Shown here piece by piece: positions 36,682-45,287 of a DNA stretch of 64,000 nt. The notes under the pieces were generated by a model that was not told the origin of the DNA, did no database searches, and saw nothing but the letters and a program-made list of their open reading frames with translations. The position numbers and the translations under genes were made by a program. Each line of letters starts with the position of its first letter. Within the stretch, counting starts at the first letter, position 1. The stretch is from Candidatus Schekmanbacteria bacterium (lineage in GTDB: Bacteria; CSSED10-310; JACPHN01): assembly GCA_016188575.1 (NCBI GenBank), contig JACPHN010000023.1:62001-126000 (forward strand), written 5' to 3'.

Positions 36682-37094
36682 GGCGCACCATGGTCGGTTG
36701 TACCGGCGTCGATTGAGACGCGACAAGGAGATGTCGGTATGAAACGAGTACTACATCACCATGGGCACGATGTCCTGGGTAGCGGCGCGGAGCGGAAGGC
36801 GTCGACACCATGAGTGAGGCACGCCGCGAGGTGAGCGCGGACCTGGGAGCAGGATCGCGGTGCCCGCGGCGTGCTGTTTCGAAGGAGCGTGCCGCGAAGA
36901 GCATGGGCGGCCGCAGACGCGAACGCGACCGGAGAGGGCTCGCCCCGAGGGGGCTCAGAGCGGAGCACTCCGGTGGCACAGGCGAGACGTGACCGGATGA
37001 CCACAACGCCACGACGATAGGGCGCCTCCTTCGGCCTGGCCGACGGCCTCTGGTCCGTCTCTTTTTTCCCCGCGCTCCGGCGACAGCAATGTGA
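36682..37094 (+). other. Gene-poor stretch with a possible 24-residue His-rich ORF
   Basis: At 36739-36813 an ATG with AAGGAG upstream encodes MKRVLHHHGHDVLGSGAERK and a few more residues. An Arg-rich frame at 36810-36992 overlaps its stop. Neither shows a recognisable domain, so I do not call either as a gene with confidence. No repeat or tRNA is seen. Confidence 0.3.
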
Positions 37095-37129
37095 TTGACA
37101 AGACCCCGCGACCGGATCTAGGAATCCGG
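37095..37129 (+). promoter_or_regulatory. Candidate promoter with dyad upstream of HDOD gene
   Basis: TTGACA (37095-37100) and a weak -10 TAGGAA (37119-37124) are spaced 18 nt. The -10 lies inside the inverted repeat CCGGAT-N6-ATCCGG (37112-37129), which could be an operator. Placement about 40 nt before the gene fits. Confidence 0.35.
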
Positions 37130-37153
37130 CTATCACTCATCGGAGCTTGTGCC

Positions 37154-37158
37154 AGGAG
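37154..37158 (+). promoter_or_regulatory. Ribosome binding site of HDOD gene
   Basis: AGGAG lies 8 nt before GTG 37167, favouring that start over GTG 37149, which has no good site. Confidence 0.55.
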
Positions 37159-37166
37159 CAAACCGC

Positions 37167-38009
37167 GTGGATCGTGTCGAACAAATCGCTTCCCGTGCCG
37201 GCGATCTTCCGCCGCTGCCACAAGTGGCGTCCAAGGTCGTCCAGCTCGTGGCGGATCCGGATTCGAGCGCGGGCGATCTCGTCCGCGTGATTTCGCGGGA
37301 TCAGGCGTTGACGGTGAAAGTCCTGAAGATCGCCAACTCGGCGCTTTTCGGAGTCTCTCAGGCGGTGACAACTCTGAGCCGCGCGATCACCTTGCTCGGC
37401 TTCAACACGCTCCGTTCGCTCGTGATTGCGGCATCGACACAAGCATTGTTTCGGTCCAAACCGACGAGCAGCTTTCAAGATCGGATTTTGTGGGAGCATT
37501 CGTTGGCGGTGGCGCTGGCAGGCCGGCTGGTGGCGCGCCGCTCCCGGTATCGCGGTATTGAGGAGGCGTTCGTCTCGGGGCTCGTGCATGATATCGGCAA
37601 GGCGGTCATGGATCGAAACATTGCGGAACAGTACCAGCGGGTCGTCGAGCTCGTATACAACGACGGCATCCCGTTCCTGGAGGCGGAGCAAGCGGTTCTT
37701 GGCTTCGACCACACGACCGTGGGCGCCCTGGTCGTGCGCAAATGGAAGCTCGGGGAGACCTATGAGGAGGCGGTTCAATGCCACCACGATCCGCGGGCTG
37801 CGACCGTCGATCCCAAGCTGAGCGCTGTCGTGAGTCTGGCCAATGCGCTGTGCGTGCGCGTGGGGATCGGTCCGGAGCGCCGCCCTGAGCTCGATTTCGG
37901 TAGCCTGCCGGCGCTCGAGATGCTCGGAGTCGAGGTTGCCGAGATCGAGGAGATGACGCAAGAAGTCGAGAAGGCGTTCAAGGAAGAGAAGGAGCTTTTC
38001 CGGCTGTAG
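37167..38009 (+). CDS. HDOD-domain signalling protein
   Basis: 280 residues covering one HDOD domain (about 5-205) with the typical opening DLPPLPQVASKVVQL, VISRDQALTVKVLKIANSALFG, and LSRAITLLGFNTLRSLV. An HD pair is retained in SGLVHDIGKAVMD and a later HH in QCHHD, so residual metal binding is possible. HDOD proteins act in chemotaxis, c-di-GMP and stress signalling, usually without known catalysis. It sits downstream of two-component genes. A GTG start is preferred on its Shine-Dalgarno. Confidence 0.87.
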   Translation: MDRVEQIASRAGDLPPLPQVASKVVQLVADPDSSAGDLVRVISRDQALTVKVLKIANSALFGVSQAVTTLSRAITLLGFNTLRSLVIAASTQALFRSKPTSSFQDRILWEHSLAVALAGRLVARRSRYRGIEEAFVSGLVHDIGKAVMDRNIAEQYQRVVELVYNDGIPFLEAEQAVLGFDHTTVGALVVRKWKLGETYEEAVQCHHDPRAATVDPKLSAVVSLANALCVRVGIGPERRPELDFGSLPALEMLGVEVAEIEEMTQEVEKAFKEEKELFRL

Positions 38010-38081
38010 CGGTCAACCGCGAGCGGCGACTCCGGGCGAAGGGTCATCCGAGCGCCGCGTGTCCCATCGGAACGAGTTACC

Positions 38082-41000
38082 ATGACCGCCAGCAGGTTTC
38101 GATATGCGTGGGCGCTACCGCTCGTCATCGCGGTCGCGGCAGGCTTGCGATTCTTTGGCCTCGGGCACGGCATTTCATTCCACCCGGACGAGCGGCATAT
38201 CGTGATGGTCACCCAGGGGCTGCACTGGGGCGACATGAGCCCTCGTTTCTTCGCCTATGGCAGCTTCCCGATGTACCTGCTTTGGGCGCTGGCGCAGGTC
38301 CTCGGACGCGCGCACGGGTATTTGGGCGGCTATGACGGCATGTTCTGGATCGGGCGCGTCGTATCCGCGCTCGCCGGAACGCTGACGGTCGCCATGACCT
38401 ATCGGCTGGCGCGGGAGTGCGGTTACCGCTCGAAAGTCGCGCTCGTGGCCGCGGCCATTCTCGCCGCCAACGTCTTCCACATCCAGCTTTCGCACTTCTA
38501 CGCGGTGGACGTGCTGTTGACCGCGCTGACGACCGCGGCGCTCCTGGCGATCCTGCGCACGATCTCCGCGGACGGAACGTGGAGAATGCTGGTAGCCGCC
38601 TTCTTCGTCGGCACCGCCACGGCAACCAAGGTGAGCGCGCTCGCGTTGCTGGCGCCGCTCGGTGTGGCCTGGCTCGGAGCGCGTGCGCGGTCGCGGGCAT
38701 GGTGGTCGCCGACGGCAATCGGCCGACTTGGCCTCGGGCTCGTAGCGATTGCCGCTGTTTTTCTCGTGTTCGAACCGTACGCGGCGCTTGACTACGCGAC
38801 GTTTCGAGCGAACATGCGCGAGCAGGGGAACATGGCCTGGGGTCGCTCGGAACCGGTCTACGTCATTCAGTACGCGGGGACCGCCCCCTATCTCTATCCG
38901 CTCCAGCAGATCCTGGAATATACGGTGGGCTGGCCCGCGGGTCTGGCGATGCTTCTGGGGACACTGTGGGTAGGCGGTCGCGCGCTGCGCGGCCAGGCGC
39001 GGGCCGAGCACCTCGTCTTGCTGGCCTGGGTCATCCCCACCTTCGTGCTCGTCGGTGCCTTTCAAGTCAAGTTTCCGCGTTACCTGCTCCCCCTGTACCC
39101 CTGCCTGGCGGTTTTTGCCGCCGACGCACTGGAACGTGTGGGCAGGGGACTGGCGCGGCTGTGGCCCAGCCGCAAGCAAGCGTTGCGGGGACTGCCTAAC
39201 TGGCTGATTCTGGTGCCCGCGGGCGCCTACGCTCTCGCTTTCATGAACCTCTATACCCAGGAGCACGTATGGTTTCAGGCGTCGAGATGGATGTACGGGC
39301 GCCTGCCGTGGGGGGCCGCGATCCTCGGGGAACACTGGGACGACAAGCTTCCGCTGCATCTACGCGGCGGCGAGACGCCGGCGCGCTATCGCACGGGAGG
39401 ACGCGAGTGGGAGCTGCCGCTGTATGAACCGGACGCGGTCGCCAAGCTGCGCGGTGTCGCCGACAAGCTTGCCACCGCCGATTTCATCGCGCTGCCCACG
39501 GCGCGCCTGTACGGCTCGATCCTCGGGGTTGCCGACCGCTACCCCGACACGTCGCGCTACTATCGGCTGCTCTTCGACGGCGCCCTCGGCTACGAGCTCG
39601 TGCAGACCTTCAAGGTGTCGCCGGCGCTCGGTCCGCTGGTCTTTTCCGACGAGCTCGCCGACGAGAGCTTCACGGTTTACGACCACCCGAAGGTCTGCAT
39701 TTTCAAGAACCGGGACAGATTGTCTGCGGAGGAGCTCTACGCGCGGATCGGTCCGGGCGGCAGCCCGGTCAGCCGGCCGTCGCGAGCGGAGATCCTGCAG
39801 GCGCGATCCGGCGCGACCGTCACGCTCCCGGCCGCGCCCGGTGTGCTCGCGAGCCTGATCCGCTGGCTCTTCGTGCTCGAAGTGCTTGGCCTCCTCGCCT
39901 ATCCGCTGGTGGCCACGGGGTTTCGCGACGCACCGGACCGCGGCTACGGAATCGCGAAGATCGTAGGCGTCGTGGTCACGGGTTACCTGTCATGGCTGTT
40001 GGCATGGTGCGGCGCCTTTCCCGCTACGGGGCCGGTCTTCGCGCTGTGCGTGCTGGCTCTGGGTGGCGCGGGCAATTACGCGGCGCAGCGGTGGTGGGGG
40101 GGCTGGCGGCGCGTTCTGGGCGCCGGTGGTCGACACCTCGTCGCGGCGGAAAGCGTCTTTCTTGGCGGCTTCGTCGTGTTCGCTCTGATTCGGTCCTTTC
40201 ACCCTGAAATCTACTGGGGTGAAAAACCGATGGATTTCACCTTCCTCAACTATTTCGCGCGCCTGGAGCACTTGCCGCCGAACGATCCGTGGGCCGCGGG
40301 GCGCGAGATGCACTACTACTACTTCGGGACGTACTTGCTGGCGCAGCTTCTCAAGGTAACGAGCATCGCACCGGGGGTCGGGTACAATCTGGCGATCGCG
40401 TCGGTTGCCGCCTGGCTGCTGGCGGCTTGCTACACGGCGGTGGTCGCGATTACGCGCGGGCACCGGGTTGCGCTGTTTGGCGCGGCGGCAGTGGTGATGA
40501 GCGCAGATTTCGACGTGCTCTATCGCTGGCTCGTGGAAAAGAAGCCGCTCGGTTTCGACCTGTTTTGGGCAAGCTCGCGTGTGCTGACCTCGCCTGCCAT
40601 CACCGAGTATCCGCTCTGGAGCTTGCTTTTCGCGGATCTACATGCGCACGTCATCGCGTTGCCGGTCGCCGCGGCTCTGGTCGCGTGCGCCATGAGAACA
40701 GCGACAGCGTCCGCGGCGATGACCGAGGACCGGCTATCGCGATGCGCACTGTTCGGCATCACGGCGTTGTTGTGGGGGAGTCTGCTCGGAATCAACACGT
40801 GGGATTTCCTGAGCTACGGGTTCGTGCTGCTCGTGGCTCACGTATACGCAGCGCCCGGGTATGGGTGGGAAACGGGGCCGGTGCACGTGGGGCCAACGAG
40901 AGGCGTGAAGCAGATTCCGGGGATGGGGCGCTCCTTGCTCTGGGCGGCGGCGCTGGCAGTGGCAGCCGTGGTGTGCTATCTGCCGCTCTTCGCGAGTCTC

Positions 41001-43874
41001 CGGGGTGGCGGCGGCGGCGGGGCCAGCTTCAGCGTGTCGCGCGAGGGGTTGGACGAGCTCCAACAGGTCGCGCGAGTCCTGGGTCACTGGTGGCTCCTGG
41101 TCGGCGCCGCGGCGCTCGGTTTGCTCGGCGCGCGCGTGCGCGCCGGCGTCGCCATGGGGCGGGCCGTCTGGTGGCGAGCAGCCGGAGTCGGCGTGCTGCC
41201 CGTGGCGATCGCCGCCGCAAGCTGGGCACAGGCGGACGTGGCCTTGCCATGGGGGATTTTTGTCGCCACCGGTGTCCTTGCCGCCGTCGGCTCGGTGCTC
41301 GCCGACAGCGGCGGCGCCTCGCGGCGGTCGCTACGCGCGGCCGGTGCTCTGATCGTGTGTACGGCGCTGTTGACGGCACTGGCGGAGCGCTTCGTGCTCA
41401 TCGATCGCATGAATACGATCTTCAAGTGCTACAACGCGATCTGGATGCTGCTTGCCATAGCCGCGGCGGGGCTCTTGGGGATGTGGCTCGAGAGGCTCCC
41501 GGCCGGAGGGGTTCGCATTGCGCCGCGGCGCGCGCCAATCCGCGGACTGTTGGGCGTGGCGGCGCTCGTGGTGGGCGCCATGGCCGCTGGAAGCGTCGTG
41601 GATATCGGCATCATGGTGACCCATCGCCGGGTGGATGGACCGCGCCCGACGCTGGACGGCCTGGCCTACCTCGAGGGGCTCAGGCCGGGTGAGGCGGGAT
41701 TGGTATCGTGGGTGAACCGCACCGTTCCGGGGACGCCGGTGTTGCTGGAGGCGCAGGGGCGGTCCTACGGCGACCATACGCGTCTGGCGATGTATACGGG
41801 GTTACAGACGGTGCTGGGCTGGGACCACCACGTCAAGCAGCGTGGCACGCCGGCGGAGGAGGTGCGGCGCAGGGCGCAAGATATTACGCTCGCCTACACG
41901 TCGTCCGACCCCGAAGACGCCGCAGCGGTGATCGACAAGTATGGCGTGGACTTTGTCGCGGTCGGCTGGCTGGAGCGGCGCGAGTACCCTGAGGAGGGGC
42001 TCGCCAAGTTCGCTGCGGCGACGGACCTGTTCGTGCCGGTGTATCGGCGCGATGATGATGTGCTTTACGCCACCCGACGCGCGTGGTCGGTGACCGCAAG
42101 CCGCGCCGCCGCCGAGCTTTTGGACAGCGCTCCGGAGGGTGGCGGCGTGAGTGGCGATGGCGGCGTTAGCAGCGCAAGCGCGACGGCGGGACTTGCGACC
42201 AGGCAGGGGGCGCGGCACCATGGCTGGCTCGATGCGGGCGCGCTCGGTAGCAAGCCGATCGCGCTGGCCTCCGGCCGCGGCGAAGTCTTGGTCTATGATG
42301 CCGCTGCAGGACAGGTCCGGCGCATTGGTCGTGACGGCAAGCGGAATCGGGTGCTGGAATTCGTGCCGCCCGAGGAGCTCGAAAACACGGAGGCGCTGGC
42401 TTTTGGCGGCAACGGGAAGAGCCTGTGGGCGTTGGCCACGGATCCTTCCCGGCTGCTCCGGATTTCGCTCGACGAGGAAGCGCTGACCACGTATCCGTGG
42501 CCAACCGGAGACGCGCCGGCGCGGCCGTCGTCGTTGTCCGTGGATGAAGCCGGTGGGGTTTGGGTTCTCGACGCCGAAGGCAGCGCGCTCTGGAAGCTCG
42601 CCGCGACCGCCGGCAAAGCGGCGGGTGAGGGCGCCGTCGCGGAAGCGGAGGCGACGTGGCGGCGCGTTCTGGGACCGGAGGTGCTGGGCGACTCGCGGCC
42701 CACTGCAGTGAGCACCGGCAGCGGCACCATCTGGCTCACGAGTGGCAGAACGCCGGAGCTACTGCGGTTCGACCCGCGCGGCAACCTGCTCGGGCGCTCG
42801 CGGTACCAGCAGCGGTTCCTGCCGGGGCTCCCTCCGTCTCCCCGGGTCGCCGCTACCGGTACGGGCGCGCTCGTTGCGGGAATCGGCGTAGACGGCGTGA
42901 TCGAGCTCGACGAGCGCGGCTCGATCGTGCGCACGTTGACCGGCGACTGGATCCTGCCGTGCGAAATCGCGGTGCTCGCCGACGCTTCGGGCACCGCCGA
43001 CGCGGCAGTGGTGCTGGACGTGGTGGCGGGAGTGGCGCACAAGGTGGGCCTGCCGAGTGGAAAGCGGTTGCTCTCCGGGGTCGAAGGCCCGGCACCAGGC
43101 GATTTCCGGGAGCCGCGCGGCATCGCTCGGGGCCCCGACGGCAGCATCTACGTGGTCGACATGCGCAACTTCAGGATTCAACGGTTCGCGGCCGATGGCC
43201 GCTTCCTGGATGCCTGGGGCGCGGAGGGCGAGGCTGTCGGCAAGTTCAAGGACGCCACCGGCCTGGCGGTGACGTCGGACGGCTTCGTCCTTGTCGCGGA
43301 TACCTGGAACCACCGAATTCAGAAGCTGGACGCCACCGGGCGGATGCTGGGCGTTTTCGCGGATGGATTCTACGGCCCACGCGACGTCAAGGAGGGGCCT
43401 GATGGGACGGTGTACGTCAGCGACACCGGCAACGGCAAGGTTGTCGTGTTTGCTCGGTCGGGCACGCGGCTGCGGGAGATCGGCGAGCGCGGCGACGCGG
43501 ACGGGCTCATGCGCGATCCGATCGGTTTGGCGGTGCGCGGCGATACGGTCTTTGTGGCGGATGCAGGCAACGCCCGGGTGCAGGTTTTCACGAGCGGCGG
43601 GGCATTCGTGCGGCGCTGGCCGGTCGATGGCTGGGTGCGCGAGGGTATTCGCGAGCCGTATCTGGGTCTCGATCGCCATGGCCATCTCGTCCTGGCCGTT
43701 GCCGCGACGCACGAGCTCCGCGTCTACGGTGACGATGGGACGCTCGTGGACTCGATCCCGGTGCCTTCCCTTGGGTTCCCGACGGGCCTGGCCGTGCTCC
43801 CGGAGGAGCATGCGGTGCTCGTAGCGGATGCGCAAGGCCATCGCATCCAGAAGGTCACGCTGACGCACCCGTAG
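38082..43874 (+). CDS. Giant fusion: GT39-like + DUF2298 membrane protein + NHL propeller
   Basis: 1930 residues. Residues about 1-560 resemble a GT39/PMT-like glycosyltransferase: many membrane helices, an early FHPDERH acidic motif, and FYAVDVLLTALTTAALL. Residues about 570-1330 match DUF2298 (YYY) membrane proteins: PEIYWGEKPMDFTFLNYF, then MHYYYFGTYLLAQLL and EYPLWSLLFADLHAH. Residues about 1380-1930 are a beta-propeller of NHL repeats (FREPRGIARGPDGSIYVVD, VADTWNHRIQKLDATG, VYVSDTGNGKVVVFARSG). The parts occur separately in other bacteria. It is probably an inner-membrane glycosyltransferase-like protein with a periplasmic or extracytoplasmic binding propeller; substrate unknown. Confidence 0.88.
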   Translation: MTASRFRYAWALPLVIAVAAGLRFFGLGHGISFHPDERHIVMVTQGLHWGDMSPRFFAYGSFPMYLLWALAQVLGRAHGYLGGYDGMFWIGRVVSALAGTLTVAMTYRLARECGYRSKVALVAAAILAANVFHIQLSHFYAVDVLLTALTTAALLAILRTISADGTWRMLVAAFFVGTATATKVSALALLAPLGVAWLGARARSRAWWSPTAIGRLGLGLVAIAAVFLVFEPYAALDYATFRANMREQGNMAWGRSEPVYVIQYAGTAPYLYPLQQILEYTVGWPAGLAMLLGTLWVGGRALRGQARAEHLVLLAWVIPTFVLVGAFQVKFPRYLLPLYPCLAVFAADALERVGRGLARLWPSRKQALRGLPNWLILVPAGAYALAFMNLYTQEHVWFQASRWMYGRLPWGAAILGEHWDDKLPLHLRGGETPARYRTGGREWELPLYEPDAVAKLRGVADKLATADFIALPTARLYGSILGVADRYPDTSRYYRLLFDGALGYELVQTFKVSPALGPLVFSDELADESFTVYDHPKVCIFKNRDRLSAEELYARIGPGGSPVSRPSRAEILQARSGATVTLPAAPGVLASLIRWLFVLEVLGLLAYPLVATGFRDAPDRGYGIAKIVGVVVTGYLSWLLAWCGAFPATGPVFALCVLALGGAGNYAAQRWWGGWRRVLGAGGRHLVAAESVFLGGFVVFALIRSFHPEIYWGEKPMDFTFLNYFARLEHLPPNDPWAAGREMHYYYFGTYLLAQLLKVTSIAPGVGYNLAIASVAAWLLAACYTAVVAITRGHRVALFGAAAVVMSADFDVLYRWLVEKKPLGFDLFWASSRVLTSPAITEYPLWSLLFADLHAHVIALPVAAALVACAMRTATASAAMTEDRLSRCALFGITALLWGSLLGINTWDFLSYGFVLLVAHVYAAPGYGWETGPVHVGPTRGVKQIPGMGRSLLWAAALAVAAVVCYLPLFASLRGGGGGGASFSVSREGLDELQQVARVLGHWWLLVGAAALGLLGARVRAGVAMGRAVWWRAAGVGVLPVAIAAASWAQADVALPWGIFVATGVLAAVGSVLADSGGASRRSLRAAGALIVCTALLTALAERFVLIDRMNTIFKCYNAIWMLLAIAAAGLLGMWLERLPAGGVRIAPRRAPIRGLLGVAALVVGAMAAGSVVDIGIMVTHRRVDGPRPTLDGLAYLEGLRPGEAGLVSWVNRTVPGTPVLLEAQGRSYGDHTRLAMYTGLQTVLGWDHHVKQRGTPAEEVRRRAQDITLAYTSSDPEDAAAVIDKYGVDFVAVGWLERREYPEEGLAKFAAATDLFVPVYRRDDDVLYATRRAWSVTASRAAAELLDSAPEGGGVSGDGGVSSASATAGLATRQGARHHGWLDAGALGSKPIALASGRGEVLVYDAAAGQVRRIGRDGKRNRVLEFVPPEELENTEALAFGGNGKSLWALATDPSRLLRISLDEEALTTYPWPTGDAPARPSSLSVDEAGGVWVLDAEGSALWKLAATAGKAAGEGAVAEAEATWRRVLGPEVLGDSRPTAVSTGSGTIWLTSGRTPELLRFDPRGNLLGRSRYQQRFLPGLPPSPRVAATGTGALVAGIGVDGVIELDERGSIVRTLTGDWILPCEIAVLADASGTADAAVVLDVVAGVAHKVGLPSGKRLLSGVEGPAPGDFREPRGIARGPDGSIYVVDMRNFRIQRFAADGRFLDAWGAEGEAVGKFKDATGLAVTSDGFVLVADTWNHRIQKLDATGRMLGVFADGFYGPRDVKEGPDGTVYVSDTGNGKVVVFARSGTRLREIGERGDADGLMRDPIGLAVRGDTVFVADAGNARVQVFTSGGAFVRRWPVDGWVREGIREPYLGLDRHGHLVLAVAATHELRVYGDDGTLVDSIPVPSLGFPTGLAVLPEEHAVLVADAQGHRIQKVTLTHP

Positions 43875-44171
43875 GCGGCGAGGGCGGTGGCGCCTGCTTG
43901 ATGGCATTTTCACCCTCCCCGCGCGCGGGGGGGGGACGAGGATTGGGTGGAGTAGATCGTTGTTGTCGGGTTGCCAGACCTGGACAGCGCCGTCGGTATT
44001 GACGTTCTTGTCGCACCTCTTTAGGATACGGGCTGACGCTTGGTCGCGCCGCTTTGGCCCCGCTGCGAGCGCTGATCCTCTTGGGATGGGGAGCGCCAAA
44101 CTGGTCCAGCAAGCCTGCCGCCGCCGGAAGTGAAGGCGGGCGTGCAGCAACTGACTTAAGGAGAGTACGAC
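43875..44171. other. Intergenic region with G/C palindrome
   Basis: About 300 nt after the giant gene. A CCCCGCGCGCGGGG palindrome followed by more G (43917-43934) may act as a terminator hairpin, though no T-run follows. No gene seen. Confidence 0.4.
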
Positions 44172-44675
44172 ATGGGGTTTTCCCAGGTGCTGGAAGCACT
44201 CGCCGACCGCCGGCTCGAAGAGGCCGCCGCGGACCTGGAATCGGCGCTGGGACTCGATTGCGAGGAGGAGATGCTCGCTCTGCCCTTACACCTGTTGGCG
44301 CTCATCGAGTTCCTTCGCCGCGAACCGAACAACGCGGTCGAGTTTCTCGAGGAAGTGGCCGATATCGAGCAGCGCCTCGGGTACGAGACTCTCGGTGACC
44401 ATAGTTACAAGCAGGTCGATCTGGTGGCAGACCCCGAGCAGAACCTGGCGAGTTTGGCCAAGCACTACCGTGAGGCCATAGAAGCCGCGCAGCTCAAGAA
44501 CAACTACCTGGACGCGGCGTTATCGCTGAAATCCCTCGGCGAGCTATTTCTCGTGCGCGGGGAGCGCGATCGGGCGGTGGGCCTGTTCGAAAAAAGCCGT
44601 CTGATGTTCAAGCGGGCCTCAGACCCCGCAGCGGGGCACCTATCTCAGTGGTGTACGCTGCTGGCAACGCATTGA
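44172..44675 (+). CDS. Small TPR-like helical protein (167 aa)
   Basis: 167 residues, all helical, with two or three degenerate TPRs (LEEAAADLESALGLDCEEE, AHYREAIEAAQL-type and GELFLVRGERDRAVGLFEKS). No signal or membrane span. AAGGAGAG precedes the ATG. Its 3' end overlaps the converging sortase gene by 68 nt, so one of the two may be mis-ended, but both have coherent family-like C-termini. Function unknown. Confidence 0.68.
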   Translation: MGFSQVLEALADRRLEEAAADLESALGLDCEEEMLALPLHLLALIEFLRREPNNAVEFLEEVADIEQRLGYETLGDHSYKQVDLVADPEQNLASLAKHYREAIEAAQLKNNYLDAALSLKSLGELFLVRGERDRAVGLFEKSRLMFKRASDPAAGHLSQWCTLLATH

Positions 44676-45276
44676 CCACGAGCGCGGACGCCTTGCCGGC
44701 AGCGGGCTGAGCGGCCAGCGCGCGCACGACGTATCGCAGTCGTGCCGACCGCAGCCCGTGAAACGGGTAGCAAGTGATCAGCGTCAGGGTGTCCGCCGCG
44801 GTACTATCGAGAACGGCCACGTCGGAAGCGTGGACTACAGTCGTTTCGACGGCGCGGTAGCGGACGGTGCGGCCTGGTGTCGTCACCATGATCTCATCAC
44901 CCACCTCGAGGTCGGCCAGAAACGCGAACCACGAATCGCGATGCCCTGCAATGACGACGTTTCCGGGCGATCCGGGCCAGGCCGTGCCGTCAACGTGCCC
45001 TGGCCCGAAGGCGAGCGAGCTACCCGAAGCACCGCTCAAGACCGCTCGGCGAACACCGAGCCGGGGGACTTCGAGGCGCGCGATGGGATACAGGTCCGCC
45101 CACGACCAGGGGCGGTGGTGGCCAGCGTCTTTGAGATGTGCCACCAGCGCCCGATCGATCAAGACTGCGGCAAAGGCCGCCTTCGCCGTCAGCCAGAGTT
45201 GCTCTCCAAGCAGCGCCAAGCCGGCGGCGATCAGCGCTGCCGCGACTCCGAGCCGGGTGCGCCGCGACGCGATCAT
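44608..45276 (-). CDS. Class GN/marine proteobacterial-type sortase
   Basis: 222 residues: an N-terminal membrane helix (about 10-38), then a sortase domain with His112 (VVIAGHRDSWF), Cys169 (TLTLITCYPF) and Arg181 (SARLRYVVRA), the full catalytic set. This is the Gram-negative sortase family that occurs beside a VIT/VWA target protein, exactly as here. It would cut the C-terminal signal of its substrate and transfer it to an envelope nucleophile. The ATG at 45276 has GAGGAGA upstream and lies 11 nt after the VWA stop. The long upstream extension of the frame (to 45822) is antisense-like noise. Confidence 0.9.
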   Translation of the reverse strand: MIASRRTRLGVAAALIAAGLALLGEQLWLTAKAAFAAVLIDRALVAHLKDAGHHRPWSWADLYPIARLEVPRLGVRRAVLSGASGSSLAFGPGHVDGTAWPGSPGNVVIAGHRDSWFAFLADLEVGDEIMVTTPGRTVRYRAVETTVVHASDVAVLDSTAADTLTLITCYPFHGLRSARLRYVVRALAAQPAAGKASALVVNALPAAYTTEIGAPLRGLRPA

Positions 45277-45287
45277 GGGCCGTCTCC

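Noticed and set aside
36810-36992. 60-codon Arg-rich frame
   Set aside because: No ribosome site apart from overlap with a doubtful small ORF, and no domain.
42759-44150. 463-codon minus-strand frame opposite the NHL propeller
   Set aside because: Antisense to a repeat-rich GC coding region, where long mirror frames are common; no ribosome site or domain.
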